NCBI GenBank assembly: GCA_017852395.1 | Contig: JAFMLE010000004.1 | Location: 30,481-94,480, forward strand | Direction of reading: 5' to 3' | Source: Flavobacteriaceae bacterium | Lineage (GTDB): Bacteria > Bacteroidota > Bacteroidia > Flavobacteriales > Flavobacteriaceae | Length of the DNA stretch: 64,000 bases | Shown: positions 25,438-35,092 of the stretch, in pieces | Position numbering within the stretch: position 1 is the first letter of the stretch | Layout: the number at the start of each line of letters is the position of its first letter | Made by a program: the position numbers and the translations under genes | Notes under the pieces: generated by a model | The model's input: only the letters and a program-made list of their open reading frames with translations | Told to the model about the DNA's origin: nothing | The model's database searches: none

Positions 25438-26310
25438 CTACCCTATTAATTCAGCTACTTTTTTACCAATGGCAGCAGGAGAATCAACGACATGAATGCC
25501 ACATTCGGCCATGATCCGTTTTTTAGCTTCTGCGGTATCATCAGCACCCCCTACAATAGCACCGGCGTGCCCCATGGTTCTTCCTTTTGGTGCAGTTTCC
25601 CCAGCAATAAACCCAACAACGGGTTTTTGATTGCCGTTGGCTTTTATCCATTGTGCCGCATCTGCTTCTAGCTGACCGCCGATTTCACCGATCATCACGA
25701 TACAATTTGTCTCAGGGTCTTCCATGAGCAATTGAACGGCTTCTTTTGTTGTGGTACCAATTATTGGATCTCCACCGATTCCGATTGCTGTGGTGATTCC
25801 TAGGCCTTCGCGGACAACTTGATCAGCGGCTTCGTAGGTGAGTGTTCCCGATTTTGAAACAATCCCAACCTGCCCTTTCTTGAATACAAAACCGGGCATA
25901 ATTCCGACTTTGGCTTCGCCAGGAGTTATGATACCCGGACAATTGGGGCCGATCAAGCGACAGTCTTTTCCTTTTAAATAATGGGCTACTTTGGTCATGT
26001 CACCTACTGGAATTCCTTCCGTAATGGCTACAATGACTTTGATTCCGGCTTCTGCAGCTTCCATAATTGCATCTGCTGCAAATGCAGGGGGGACAAATAT
26101 GATACTGGTATCTGCGGCGGTTGCTTTTACAGCTTCGCTAACCGTATTGAACACGGGTTTGTCCAGATGGGTTTGTCCTCCTTTGCCAGGAGTTACTCCT
26201 CCGACTACTTGAGTTCCGTAGGCGATCATTTGTTCTGCATGGAAAGTCCCTTCACTTCCTGTAAATCCTTGTACAATGATTTTTGAATCCTTGTTTACTA
26301 GTACACTCAT
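25438..26310 (-). CDS. sucD: Succinyl-CoA synthetase (ADP-forming) alpha subunit
   Basis: 290 aa. CoA-binding [35 protein letters not shown], and active-site His (phosphohistidine) in [21 protein letters not shown]-cycle enzyme. The beta subunit sucC is not adjacent, which is usual in Bacteroidota. Located 29 bp after efp and 4 bp before fabG. Confidence 0.94.
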   Translation of the reverse strand: MSVLVNKDSKIIVQGFTGSEGTFHAEQMIAYGTQVVGGVTPGKGGQTHLDKPVFNTVSEAVKATAADTSIIFVPPAFAADAIMEAAEAGIKVIVAITEGIPVGDMTKVAHYLKGKDCRLIGPNCPGIITPGEAKVGIMPGFVFKKGQVGIVSKSGTLTYEAADQVVREGLGITTAIGIGGDPIIGTTTKEAVQLLMEDPETNCIVMIGEIGGQLEADAAQWIKANGNQKPVVGFIAGETAPKGRTMGHAGAIVGGADDTAEAKKRIMAECGIHVVDSPAAIGKKVAELIG

Positions 26311-26339
26311 GTATGATTGTTTAAATTCGGTTTGGTCAA

Positions 26340-26906
26340 TTATTCTTTAATACGTTCTTGATAAGCCCCTTTTTCTGTATCCACTTTTATCTTATCTCCT
26401 TCATTGATAAACAAAGGAACATTGATCCGTGCGCCTGTTTCTACAGTTGCAGGTTTGGTGGCATTAGTGGCGGTATTTCCTTTTACGCCTGGCTCGGTAT
26501 GGATGACTTCCAAAATTACACTTGCGGGCATATCAACGGACAGTGGCATGGAGTCTTCGGTGTTGATCGAAATGGTGACTAATTCACCCTCCTTGAGCAA
26601 ATCTGGGGCATCAATGATGCTTTTGTTTATCGTGATTTGGTTGTAGTCATCGACATTCATAAAATGAAATTGTTCCCCTTCGGCATAGAGGTATTGAAAT
26701 TTGTTGGTTTCTACCCTTATGTCTTCAATTTTATGTCCAGCCGAAAAGGTGTTGTCAATGACTTTGCCCGTTGTTACACTTTTGAGTTTAGTTCGAACAA
26801 AAGCAGGCCCTTTTCCGGGTTTTACATGTAAAAATTCGATGATTTTGTATATGTCGTTGCTGTACTTAATGCACAATCCTTTTCGGATATCTGATGTTGT
26901 TGCCAT
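26340..26906 (-). CDS. efp: Elongation factor P
   Basis: 188 aa, three beta-barrel domains. The loop [14 protein letters not shown] carries Lys32, the modification site position in E. coli; no modification genes are in the window. Relieves ribosome stalling at polyproline stretches. 1 bp after lpxA. Confidence 0.95.
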   Translation of the reverse strand: MATTSDIRKGLCIKYSNDIYKIIEFLHVKPGKGPAFVRTKLKSVTTGKVIDNTFSAGHKIEDIRVETNKFQYLYAEGEQFHFMNVDDYNQITINKSIIDAPDLLKEGELVTISINTEDSMPLSVDMPASVILEVIHTEPGVKGNTATNATKPATVETGARINVPLFINEGDKIKVDTEKGAYQERIKE

Positions 26907-26907
26907 A

Positions 26908-27693
26908 CTAGTTTTTTTGATTATAACCTTTCATAATACCTCTTTGAGAATCTCGTATGAATTGTAGAATCTCATCCCGCTCGGGAGTTGCTACCATTTC
27001 AGCTTCAATAATTTCTACAGCCTGTGAATTGTTGTATTTCATCTGATAGAGCAAACGGTAGATATTTTGAATTTCTGTTATTTTTTCTGAGGTAAAGCCG
27101 CGTCTTCTAAGCCCGACCGAATTGATTCCTACATACGATAGTGGTTCGCGCGCTGCTTTTACATAAGGCGGTACGTCCTTGCGTACCAACGAACCTCCAG
27201 AAATAAACGCGTGGTTACCTACTGTACAAAACTGATGGATTGCTGTAAGCCCTGCCAGTATTACATGATCTCCAATGGTAATGTGCCCGGCAAGGGTACT
27301 GTTGTTTGAAAAAATACAGTGATCGCCCACAAAACAATCATGTGCAATATGCGAATAGGCCATGATCAGGCAGTTGGATCCAATTTTGGTTTTTCCTCGA
27401 TGATGGGTCCCTCTATTGATTGTCACACATTCGCGTATGGTCGTATTGTCGCCGATCTCTGCTATGGTTTCTTCGCCGTTAAATTTGAGATCTTGTGGCA
27501 CAGCGGAGATTACTGCACCAGGGAAAATGCTGCAATTTTTACCGATACGCGCACCTTCCATTATGGTCACATTAGACCCAATCCAGGTTCCTTCACCAAT
27601 TTCTACGTTGTTGTTGATTGTTGTAAAGGGCTCTATCACTACATTTTTAGCGATTTTAGCTCCTGGATGAACATATGCTAATGGTTGGTTCAT
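26908..27693 (-). CDS. lpxA: UDP-N-acetylglucosamine O-acyltransferase
   Basis: 261 aa left-handed beta helix of hexapeptide repeats, first step of lipid A. Catalytic His118 in MAYSHIAHDCFVG, preceded by RECVTINRGTHHRGKT, and C-terminal helical domain (GLRRRGFTSEKITEIQNIYR). Located between lpxC-fabZ (4 bp) and efp (1 bp). Confidence 0.95.
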   Translation of the reverse strand: MNQPLAYVHPGAKIAKNVVIEPFTTINNNVEIGEGTWIGSNVTIMEGARIGKNCSIFPGAVISAVPQDLKFNGEETIAEIGDNTTIRECVTINRGTHHRGKTKIGSNCLIMAYSHIAHDCFVGDHCIFSNNSTLAGHITIGDHVILAGLTAIHQFCTVGNHAFISGGSLVRKDVPPYVKAAREPLSYVGINSVGLRRRGFTSEKITEIQNIYRLLYQMKYNNSQAVEIIEAEMVATPERDEILQFIRDSQRGIMKGYNQKN

Positions 27694-27697
27694 AAAA

Positions 27698-29104
27698 TTA
27701 GGCGTCTTTTCGTTTAATGATTTGTGCCATCAGTTCCCCTTCGGTAACCAATTGGCCATTGGCAAATGCACATCCTTTCATATGGCAAATCCCTCTTCGT
27801 ATCGGTGTAATCAAATCGAGTTTGAAAATAAGGGTGTCACCAGGATGCACTGGCCGTTTAAATTTTACATTATCAATTTTAATAAAGAAGGTCAAATAGT
27901 TTTGCGGGTCGGGTACTGTGTTGAGTACCAACACCCCTCCTGCCTGTGCCATTGCTTCGATTTGCAAGACTCCTGGCATAACGGGTGCGCCTGGAAAATG
28001 CCCTTGAAAGAACGGTTCGTTCATAGTGACATTTTTTACACCTACCACATGATGATCCGATAATTCATAGATTTTGTCCACCAACAAAAAGGGTGGTCGA
28101 TGTGGCAACACATTGATGATGTCATTGACATCCATCAACGGCTCGGCATTGAGGTCAACTATGGGTGCATTTTGACGTCGAGCTGCTTTGATCACTTGGG
28201 CCATTTTTTTACTAAAAGCTGTATTGGTTTTGTGCCCGGGCTTTTTGGCAATTACATGCCCTCTAATGGGCATACCGATCAAGGCCAAATCACCAATAAC
28301 ATCTAACAATTTGTGACGGGCAGCTTCATTAGAATAATGTAAGGTAAGGTTGTCCAAGATGCCGTTAGGTTTGACACTTAGATTGTCTTTTTTGAAGGCA
28401 ATTTTTAATTTTTCCATAGTTGCGTCTGACAATGGCTTATCGACGTATACAATGGCATTATTGAGATCTCCACCCTTGATGAGTCCGTGGTCCAACAACA
28501 TTTCGATTTCATGCAAAAAACTAAAGGTACGCGCTGGGGCAATTTTAGTTTCAAAATCAGCCATGTTTTCGAGGGTTGCATTTTGGGTTCCCAAGACTTT
28601 GGTGCCAAAATCAACCATGGTAGTTACTTGATAATTATCGGATGGGATCACGGTAATTTCACTTCCAGAATCTGAATCTTTATACGATATGACCTCCGTG
28701 ACTTCAAAATATTCACCGGGTTCGTCCTGTAGAGTAACACCAGCCTTTTTGAGTGCTTCTACAAAATATTTTGAAGAACCATCCATAATGGGAGGTTCGG
28801 GTGCATTGAGGTGTATATAGCAATTGGTGATGTCTAAACCTACGAGTGCAGCCAGTACATGCTCTGAAGTAAAGATCTTTAAGTCTCCGAACTCCAAGTT
28901 AGTGCCGCGATCGGTATTGACGACATATTGGGCATCTGCCTTGATTTGATTGGGTGCTTCTATATCATCTCTCACAAAGACATACCCCGTATCTGGTGGT
29001 GCGGGTTTGAAGGTGAGTTGTACATTGATACCGGTGTGTAGTCCCACTCCCTCTAAAGATATGGGTTCTGAAATTGTGTTTTGTTGTAGGCCTCTTCTAA
29101 TCAT
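27698..29104 (-). CDS. lpxC-fabZ: Bifunctional UDP-3-O-acyl-GlcNAc deacetylase / 3-hydroxyacyl-ACP dehydratase
   Basis: 468 aa. Residues ~1-305 are Lpx[18 protein letters not shown], Zn-ligand His in [31 protein letters not shown], and [20 protein letters not shown]. Residues ~320-468 are Fab[15 protein letters not shown] and catalytic His/Glu in [20 protein letters not shown]. The fusion is characteristic of Bacteroidota and joins lipid A deacetylation with fatty-acid dehydration, which compete for the same 3-hydroxyacyl-ACP pool. Overlaps lpxD by 8 bp. Confidence 0.95.
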   Translation of the reverse strand: MIRRGLQQNTISEPISLEGVGLHTGINVQLTFKPAPPDTGYVFVRDDIEAPNQIKADAQYVVNTDRGTNLEFGDLKIFTSEHVLAALVGLDITNCYIHLNAPEPPIMDGSSKYFVEALKKAGVTLQDEPGEYFEVTEVISYKDSDSGSEITVIPSDNYQVTTMVDFGTKVLGTQNATLENMADFETKIAPARTFSFLHEIEMLLDHGLIKGGDLNNAIVYVDKPLSDATMEKLKIAFKKDNLSVKPNGILDNLTLHYSNEAARHKLLDVIGDLALIGMPIRGHVIAKKPGHKTNTAFSKKMAQVIKAARRQNAPIVDLNAEPLMDVNDIINVLPHRPPFLLVDKIYELSDHHVVGVKNVTMNEPFFQGHFPGAPVMPGVLQIEAMAQAGGVLVLNTVPDPQNYLTFFIKIDNVKFKRPVHPGDTLIFKLDLITPIRRGICHMKGCAFANGQLVTEGELMAQIIKRKDA

Positions 29105-30104
29105 TTTTGTCTAATTTTTTTATCAATTTGGGTAAGTTTCTAAAGTGTACATACGATTTGCTGTAACTTGTATAATCAAATGCTGGTGTTCCTTGGATTT
29201 TTGCATGATCAGGAATGCTACTTATAACTCCCGACTGACCTTGCATTTTGACGTGATCTCCTATGGTGAGGTGTCCAATTATGCCGACTTGTCCTCCAAT
29301 TACACAATGTTTTCCAATTTTTGTTGAACCTGCAATACCGCTTTGAGCCGCAATAACCGTATGTTCACCAACTTCTACATTGTGAGCAATTTGAATCTGA
29401 TTGTCCAGCTTCACACCTTTTCGCAATAAAGTTGCTCCGAGTGTCGCACGATCGATTGTTGCGTTGGCTCCAATTTCTACACCGTCTTCTATAATTACAA
29501 TTCCTGTTTGAGGAATTTTTTTGTAACTGCCATCTTCTTGTGGTGCAAATCCAAAACCATCGGAGCCAATAACAGTACCACTGTGTATAATACAATCTGA
29601 GCCTATAAGGGTTCCAGCCAAGATTTGTGTACCCGGATAAATGATACAATCCTTGCCGATTTTTACATTTTCACCTATAAAAACCTGTGGATATATTTTG
29701 ACGTTATCTCCAATAACTGCATTTTGTTCGACAACGGAATTGTGTCCTACATAACAGTGCTGCCCAAGTGTAGCGCTTTTATGAACAAAAGCACCGGCTG
29801 CAATACCTGTTCGATTATGAGCCGCTTTGTTGTAAAAATCCAGCAAGTCGCTAAATGCACTATAAGGATCTTTGACACGTATAAGGGTGCTTTCTAACGG
29901 ACGCTCAGGTTTAAAATCTTGATGAACAATGACGATAGACGCTTTTGTTTTGTATATGTAAGGGGCGTATTTGGGGTTGGATAAAAAAGTTAATGATCCT
30001 GAGGCAGCATCCTCAATTTTAGAAAGTTCGGACACTTCCGTTGAAGTGTCTCCTTCTACAGTACCATTAAGTTGTGCGGCAATCTGCTGGGCCGTAAATT
30101 TCAT
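29097..30104 (-). CDS. lpxD: UDP-3-O-(3-hydroxyacyl)glucosamine N-acyltransferase
   Basis: 335 aa hexapeptide-repeat acyltransferase, third step of lipid A. N-terminal uridine-binding domain ([16 protein letters not shown]), long beta helix, catalytic His in [21 protein letters not shown]-terminal helix with [20 protein letters not shown]. First gene of the lpx run; 17 bp after the HD gene with its own -7 candidate. Confidence 0.95.
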   Translation of the reverse strand: MKFTAQQIAAQLNGTVEGDTSTEVSELSKIEDAASGSLTFLSNPKYAPYIYKTKASIVIVHQDFKPERPLESTLIRVKDPYSAFSDLLDFYNKAAHNRTGIAAGAFVHKSATLGQHCYVGHNSVVEQNAVIGDNVKIYPQVFIGENVKIGKDCIIYPGTQILAGTLIGSDCIIHSGTVIGSDGFGFAPQEDGSYKKIPQTGIVIIEDGVEIGANATIDRATLGATLLRKGVKLDNQIQIAHNVEVGEHTVIAAQSGIAGSTKIGKHCVIGGQVGIIGHLTIGDHVKMQGQSGVISSIPDHAKIQGTPAFDYTSYSKSYVHFRNLPKLIKKLDKND

Positions 30105-30108
30105 AGTG

Positions 30109-30116
30109 CAAAATTA
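30109..30116 (-). promoter_or_regulatory. Candidate -7 element TAATTTTG for lpxD operon
   Basis: Exact TAnnTTTG match on the minus strand, 4 bp before the lpxD start codon, inside the 17-bp gap after the HD gene. It could add an internal promoter with a nearly leaderless transcript. Confidence 0.4.
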
Positions 30117-30121
30117 ATAAA

Positions 30122-31354
30122 TTATGTAGAAAGATCGGCTTTAGGAAAGCACAAATAATAGGCATGCTGACGTGCACTATAGTTGCGGATCATCCCAAAA
30201 GCAGGATGCTCGTGTAAGGGGGTTAATTTTTGAGATTTTCGCAGCAACAAAATTGGTGTATCGTCAGTTTGATAGGCTTGATTACTTACACTCCCGCTAA
30301 AAACAAAGGCTTTCAACGTTTTTTTGTCGTATGCTTTTGACAATAAAAGTTGTTGCTGTTTGTCGATGTCCAAATCACTAAAAGGCTGATCTGAAAGCTT
30401 TATTTTTGGTAAGTCCCGCTGGATAATGGATTTTGCCAAGCGGCTGAGCACCAAATCGCTATGGTATTGCCAGCTTTTTAAGGCTTGCAAAATATCACTA
30501 TCATCAAGGCGGATAAAATAATCTATTGCTACAGCTTCCCATGATGCCGGTGGGGATTCCAAGGTCAAAAAATACTTTAACGGCTTCGAAATTGTTTGTG
30601 CCATCATGGCATCCTTGCGCAACTCGCGTGCGCGTTCCAGACATTTAACCAACAGTAGTTCAGCAGCCAAACTGGTTTTGTGCAAATAGACCTGCCAATA
30701 CATCAAACGGCGCGCCATCAAAAATTTCTCCAGCGAGTAACATCCTTTTTCTTCAAAAACAAGCTGATCGTCAACAACGTTCATCATAGCAATAATACGT
30801 TCTGAATTGATATTACCCTCAGTAGCACCTGTATAAAAACTATCGCGCTTGAGGTAATCCATTCGATCTAGATCTACTTGTCCGCAAATCAACTGATGCA
30901 TGAATTTGCGTGTGTATTGGTTTTTAAAAATTGATATTGCCAACGTCAATTGACCGTCAAATGCTACATTCAATTGCTCCATCAACACCAACGACAACTG
31001 CTCATGGCTTTTATTGGCCAGGAGAAAATGTTCCATTGCATGAGAAAAAGGGCCATGACCAAGATCGTGTAATAAAATTGCCAACTGCATCGCCTCAGCC
31101 TCTTCGGGACTTATGGCGATTTCTTTTTTGCGCAATACCCCAATTGTTTTTTGCATTAAACACATCGCGCCTAAAGCGTGTTCAAAACGGTTGTGATGCG
31201 CTCCAGGATAGACCAAATTGGAGAGCCCCATTTGTGAAATACGACGTAGACGCTGAAAGATGGGGTGCGCTATTACTTTCTGAATCAATGGGGTTTCGAT
31301 CGGAATAAAACCGTAAATTGGATCGTTAAGAAGGGTTACTTTTTTTATTTTCAC
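30122..31354 (-). CDS. HD-domain phosphohydrolase (dGTPase-like)
   Basis: 410 aa, GTG start. HD metal ligands: RFEHALGAMCLM (His) and LLHDLGHGPFSHAMEHF (His-Asp), followed by YLKRDSFYTGATEGN and a helical second half. This is the YdfG/SAMHD1-like single HD protein family of Bacteroidota, commonly named HD domain-containing protein; it may hydrolyse dNTPs, but that is not shown. Divergent from porX (126 bp). A TATCTTTG box lies 17 bp upstream. Confidence 0.85.
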   Translation of the reverse strand: MKIKKVTLLNDPIYGFIPIETPLIQKVIAHPIFQRLRRISQMGLSNLVYPGAHHNRFEHALGAMCLMQKTIGVLRKKEIAISPEEAEAMQLAILLHDLGHGPFSHAMEHFLLANKSHEQLSLVLMEQLNVAFDGQLTLAISIFKNQYTRKFMHQLICGQVDLDRMDYLKRDSFYTGATEGNINSERIIAMMNVVDDQLVFEEKGCYSLEKFLMARRLMYWQVYLHKTSLAAELLLVKCLERARELRKDAMMAQTISKPLKYFLTLESPPASWEAVAIDYFIRLDDSDILQALKSWQYHSDLVLSRLAKSIIQRDLPKIKLSDQPFSDLDIDKQQQLLLSKAYDKKTLKAFVFSGSVSNQAYQTDDTPILLLRKSQKLTPLHEHPAFGMIRNYSARQHAYYLCFPKADLST

Positions 31355-31370
31355 ACTATAAAAATCTCAT

Positions 31371-31378
31371 CAAAGATA
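31371..31378 (-). promoter_or_regulatory. Candidate -7 element TATCTTTG for the HD gene
   Basis: Exact TAnnTTTG match on the minus strand in the HD/porX divergent spacer, 16 bp upstream of the GTG start, in agreement with that start. Confidence 0.5.
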
Positions 31379-31480
31379 CTCATATGGGGCTTAATTCGCG
31401 ATTTAACATTTTAGATGCAACTTTTGGTACTGATTTTTCGTTATTAGAAGCACAAACCCCGATCAACCAAAATCCAGCTT

Positions 31481-33031
31481 ATGTCTAAGATACAACTTCT
31501 TTGGGTAGATGATGAGATTGAACTCTTGAAGCCTCATATACTTTTTTTGAAAGAAAAAGAGTTTGAAACCCACCCATGCAACAATGGTCTTGAAGCGATC
31601 GAGTTGGTAAAAAACCAACCCTTTGACGCCGTGCTTCTTGACGAAAACATGCCCGGACTTAGCGGTTTGGAAACGCTAGCTGCTATCAAAATTGCACAAC
31701 CCAATTTGCCGGTAATTATGGTTACCAAAAATGAAGAAGAACTCATCATGAATGAGGCAATTGGTGGTAAAATATCCGATTATTTGATCAAGCCCGTCAA
31801 CCCAAATCAAATACTTTTATCACTAAAAAAAACACTACAACAAAAGCATTTGGTTTCTGAAAAAACAATCAAATCCTATCAACAAGCCTTTCGAGAGATC
31901 AGCCTGTCCCTCAATGCATTAAACGACGCAGATCAATGGATTGATTTTTACCAAAAACTACTCTTTTGGGAACTAGAATTAGAAAATCTTGAAGACCTGA
32001 GCATGCTGGAGATGCTCGAGGCCCAAAAGCAAGAAGCCAACATCCGTTTTGCAAAATTTGTTGATGAACACTACGCTCAGTGGATTGACGGCAAGGATCG
32101 TACGCCCGTACTTTCCCACCAATTGATGAAACAAAAAGTTTTTCCACAGCTCACCAAAAAGTCCAACACCCTAATGGTGGTTATCGACAACTTGAGAATG
32201 GACCAATGGAAAGTCATCAGTCCATTTCTAAATGACAACTTCCGAACCGTAGAAGAATCGGCCTATTTTAGTATTCTACCTACAGCCACTCAATACGCAA
32301 GAAATGCCCTATTCTCAGGGCTTACCCCCTATGAAATGGACCATTGCCATCCGCAATGGTGGAAAAAGGACCATGAAGAGGGCGGTAAAAATTTATTTGA
32401 AAAAGAGTTTTTTTCGGCATGCTTAGAACGAAATCATAAAAACCTGTCTTGGAGTTACCACAAAATTACGCAACTGCAGGCCGGAAAAAATTTGGTTAAA
32501 AATCTTGCAAACCACCAAAATGAACAACTGACGATTGTGGTTTACAACTTTGTCGATATGATTTCACATGCAAAGACCGAAATGGAAATCATCAAAGAAT
32601 TGGCTGCTGACGACAAAGCCTATCGCTCCCTCACCCGCTCTTGGTTTAGAAATTCGCCATTGTCCGATTTGCTTCAGAAGGCACGCCAACTCGGAAGTCA
32701 AGTCATCATAACAACAGATCATGGCACCCTCAATGTTGCCAAACCCAGTGAAGTAATCAGCCAAAAAGAAGCCAGCCTCAACCTGCGATACAAAACAGGA
32801 AGAAGCCTCACGTTTAAACCCAACGATGTAGTACAGATAGCCACTCCACAAAAATTTGGATTGCCAGCAGACCACCTCAATAGCGAATTTATTTTTGCCA
32901 AAGACACGGTTTATTTTGTTTACAAAAACCAATACAACCATTACGCAAAGCTCTTTAAGAACACCTTCCAGCATGGCGGGATATCTATGGAAGAAATGAT
33001 CGTCCCCTTTGTTGTTTTGCGACCCCGCTAA
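31481..33031 (+). CDS. porX: PorX, response regulator with PglZ/alkaline-phosphatase-like output domain (type IX secretion)
   Basis: 516 aa. Residues ~1-120 are a receiver domain with WVDDEIE acidic pair, phospho-acceptor Asp54 in AVLLDENMPGLSGLE and Lys near 103 (YLIKPVNP). Residues ~200-516 are a PglZ/alkaline phosphatase-superfamily domain: TLMVVIDNLRMDQWKVI (catalytic Asp), FSILPTATQYARNALFSG (nucleophile region), VVYNFVDMISHAKTE and VIITTDHGTLNV (metal ligands). PorX with the histidine kinase PorY controls T9SS genes and gliding in flavobacteria and has phosphodiesterase activity on cyclic or linear oligonucleotides. porY and other T9SS genes are not in this window. Followed 15 bp later by tsaE. 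Confidence 0.93.
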   Translation: MSKIQLLWVDDEIELLKPHILFLKEKEFETHPCNNGLEAIELVKNQPFDAVLLDENMPGLSGLETLAAIKIAQPNLPVIMVTKNEEELIMNEAIGGKISDYLIKPVNPNQILLSLKKTLQQKHLVSEKTIKSYQQAFREISLSLNALNDADQWIDFYQKLLFWELELENLEDLSMLEMLEAQKQEANIRFAKFVDEHYAQWIDGKDRTPVLSHQLMKQKVFPQLTKKSNTLMVVIDNLRMDQWKVISPFLNDNFRTVEESAYFSILPTATQYARNALFSGLTPYEMDHCHPQWWKKDHEEGGKNLFEKEFFSACLERNHKNLSWSYHKITQLQAGKNLVKNLANHQNEQLTIVVYNFVDMISHAKTEMEIIKELAADDKAYRSLTRSWFRNSPLSDLLQKARQLGSQVIITTDHGTLNVAKPSEVISQKEASLNLRYKTGRSLTFKPNDVVQIATPQKFGLPADHLNSEFIFAKDTVYFVYKNQYNHYAKLFKNTFQHGGISMEEMIVPFVVLRPR

Positions 33032-33034
33032 TCT

Positions 33035-33042
33035 TATCTTTG
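33035..33042 (+). promoter_or_regulatory. Candidate -7 element TATCTTTG before tsaE
   Basis: Exact TAnnTTTG match overlapping the porX-tsaE junction, 4 bp before the tsaE ATG; might drive a nearly leaderless tsaE transcript. Confidence 0.35.
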
Positions 33043-33046
33043 CCCC

Positions 33047-33451
33047 ATGCAATGGGAATATACACTCGATCAATTGGACGAAATCGCTGGAAGCGTTTTG
33101 GAGCATCTTTCTCATCCAATTGTTTGTTTTGAAGGATCGCTAGGTGCTGGCAAAACCACCCTGATCAAAAAAATCTGCCAGAAGTTGGGATGCGAAGACA
33201 CAGCAAACAGCCCCACCTTTTCTCTAATCAATCCCTATCAGACATCGCAGGCAAAATGGGTCTATCATTTTGATTGCTACCGCCTCAACACCATTGAGGA
33301 GGCCTTGGATTTTGGAGTGGATGAATATTTGGACTCTGGGAATTGGTGTTTTATCGAATGGCCCGAGTTGATTTTACCCTTATTGGATCAACATCATTAT
33401 ATAAAAATTGAAGCATTGCAAGATGGCAAGCGAAAACTAACACTAAAGTAA
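33047..33451 (+). CDS. tsaE: tRNA threonylcarbamoyladenosine biosynthesis ATPase TsaE
   Basis: 134 aa. Walker A GSLGAGKTTLIKKI (residues ~28-41), switch region TANSPTFSLINPYQ, WVYHFDCYRL and the Walker B-like DSGNWCFIEWPELI. ATPase of the TsaBDE complex that makes t6A37 in tRNAs. Directly follows porX, an order I recall as common in flavobacteria. Confidence 0.93.
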   Translation: MQWEYTLDQLDEIAGSVLEHLSHPIVCFEGSLGAGKTTLIKKICQKLGCEDTANSPTFSLINPYQTSQAKWVYHFDCYRLNTIEEALDFGVDEYLDSGNWCFIEWPELILPLLDQHHYIKIEALQDGKRKLTLK

Positions 33452-33454
33452 ACT

Positions 33455-33820
33455 ATGAAATTATTTTATAGACTGGGCTATTATCTGGTTGGATTTTCTT
33501 TGGGACTCATCATACTAACATTTGTGTTTAGTGGCAAGAAAACCACCTGCAATTATGGCCCCGAAGCCCGAGTGATCGGAGACTTAGCTAAAAAAAAGGT
33601 GGTCATAGCCCCTCTTGTCAAAGAGCTTTACCCAAATTTTGACTCATTAGCTTATCATCAGGCACTACAAAAAGCTAGTGTTAATTTTGGTGCAAGCACC
33701 CGTGGTTTAGATTCGTGTAAAACCTATCAATTGCAAGCCTATTGGCAAGAAAAACCCATTTTGTTACAAGTTCTAAATTGCGAAAAAACAGTAACCCTAG
33801 AAAGCCTTAATTTCCACTAA
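33455..33820 (+). CDS. Small membrane-anchored protein (DUF4258-like)
   Basis: 121 aa. N-terminal membrane helix (RLGYYLVGFSLGLIILTFVF), then NYGPEARVIGDLAKKK, and a compact domain ending QLQAYWQEKPILLQVLNC. The family is conserved next to porX/tsaE and proline dehydrogenase in flavobacteria and is usually named DUF4258; function unknown. It begins 3 bp after tsaE and runs 14 bp into the convergent proline dehydrogenase gene. Confidence 0.65.
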   Translation: MKLFYRLGYYLVGFSLGLIILTFVFSGKKTTCNYGPEARVIGDLAKKKVVIAPLVKELYPNFDSLAYHQALQKASVNFGASTRGLDSCKTYQLQAYWQEKPILLQVLNCEKTVTLESLNFH

Positions 33821-34976
33821 TTTTTCGGCGCTTTCGCTCTTTGGAAATCAAGTCGAGTTCTCGGGTAGTTTGTCCTACGACCGATGTGTTTTCTTCTGCG
33901 CGTCTAATCAAATAAGGCATGACATCCCGAACCGGACCAAAGGGCAAATATTTTGCTACTTGATACCCCGCCTTGGCAAGATTAAACGAAATATGATCAC
34001 TCATGCCGTAGAGTTGACCAAACCAAATATTTGGGTGGTTTTTGTCCAAATTTTTTGTTTCGATGAGCTGCATGATTTTATAGGCCGACGTTTCGTTATG
34101 ACTTCCAAAAAACAAGGCAATGGTTTCGATGTTTTTGAAAATATAATCCAAGGCAGCATCAAAGTTTTGATCGGTTTGCAATTTGCTGTTACAAATCGGC
34201 GTTGGATAGTGATGTTGTTGTGCGCGCAAGTTTTCTTTCTCCATATACGCCCCGCGAACCAGCTTAATTCCAATTTTAAAACCCTGCTTTTGGGCTTTAT
34301 TATGCAGGACCATCAGATAGTCCAAACGGTCATGACGATACATTTGCAGAGTGTTGTAGACCACAATAGAATCGGTATTGTACTTGGCCATCAATTTTTC
34401 TAAAAGTGTATCAATGGCGGGCTGAATCCAGCTTTCTTCCGCGTCAATGAGCAGTCTGATCCCTAAAGCTACTGCACGATCACACAACTGTTCATAGCGC
34501 TTTTCTACACGCTCCCACTCCTGCTGCTCCTCGCTGGTCAATGCTTTCCCAGCGCTTATTTTTTCGTACAATCCAAAGCGCCCCATTCCTGTGGGTTTGA
34601 ATACGCCAAAAGGTAGGGCCAGATTATCTTTTGAAAAGTCAAATGTTTCGAGGGTTTTGGCCAAACAGGTGTCTAAGTCAATTTCATTTTTATCCCCCTC
34701 TACAGAATAGTCCAAAATCGATGCGACACCTTGGGATTTTAGTTTTTCTACAACCCCTAGTGATTCTTCGGCTGTCGTGCCCGAGCAAAAATGATCAAAA
34801 ACGGTTGCCCGCACCAAGCCTTCAATAGGCAAATGTGACTTTAGCGCAAAATTGGTTACGGTTGTGCCGATACGAACCAATGGGGCGTTGGCAATAAGTC
34901 GAAACAGAAAATAAGCCCGGTCTAAATCAGCATCCGATTTGAGCACAAAGGCCGTCTGGGTGTCTTCAAACAGCAT
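33807..34976 (-). CDS. Proline dehydrogenase (single-domain)
   Basis: 389 aa from ATG 34976 (MLFEDTQTAFVLKSDADLDR). A FAD TIM barrel: YSVEGDKNE, LLIDAEESWIQPAID, VYNTLQMYRHDRL, KLVRGAYMEKE, FGSHNETSAY, FGQLYGMSDHISF, and the C-terminal ANGPVRDVMPYLIRRAEENT-like segment (GPVRDVMPYLIRRAEENTSV). It oxidises proline to P5C and passes electrons to quinone. An extension to 35066 is possible, but the -7 box at 34989-34996 would be internal and family members begin at this point. P5C dehydrogenase is not adjacent. Confidence 0.92.
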   Translation of the reverse strand: MLFEDTQTAFVLKSDADLDRAYFLFRLIANAPLVRIGTTVTNFALKSHLPIEGLVRATVFDHFCSGTTAEESLGVVEKLKSQGVASILDYSVEGDKNEIDLDTCLAKTLETFDFSKDNLALPFGVFKPTGMGRFGLYEKISAGKALTSEEQQEWERVEKRYEQLCDRAVALGIRLLIDAEESWIQPAIDTLLEKLMAKYNTDSIVVYNTLQMYRHDRLDYLMVLHNKAQKQGFKIGIKLVRGAYMEKENLRAQQHHYPTPICNSKLQTDQNFDAALDYIFKNIETIALFFGSHNETSAYKIMQLIETKNLDKNHPNIWFGQLYGMSDHISFNLAKAGYQVAKYLPFGPVRDVMPYLIRRAEENTSVVGQTTRELDLISKERKRRKISGN

Positions 34977-34988
34977 TAATTTTTTTTT

Positions 34989-34996
34989 CAAAAATA
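34989..34996 (-). promoter_or_regulatory. Candidate -7 element TATTTTTG for proline dehydrogenase
   Basis: Exact TAnnTTTG match on the minus strand, 12 bp upstream of ATG 34976; supports the shorter start. Confidence 0.5.
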
Positions 34997-35076
34997 CTTT
35001 ATTAAATAAATAGCTCGGGGCATTATTTAAAAATTTTACAAAAGAAAAAATTTTAAGTTGCTTCAAACGAATTCCT

Positions 35077-35084
35077 TATTTTTG
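35077..35084 (+). promoter_or_regulatory. Candidate aroB promoter: -7 TATTTTTG with upstream TTG at 35058-35060
   Basis: Exact TAnnTTTG match, 8 bp before the aroB ATG, with a TTG 16 bp upstream that could be the -33 element (spacing slightly short). Confidence 0.5.
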
Positions 35085-35092
35085 AAGCCAAC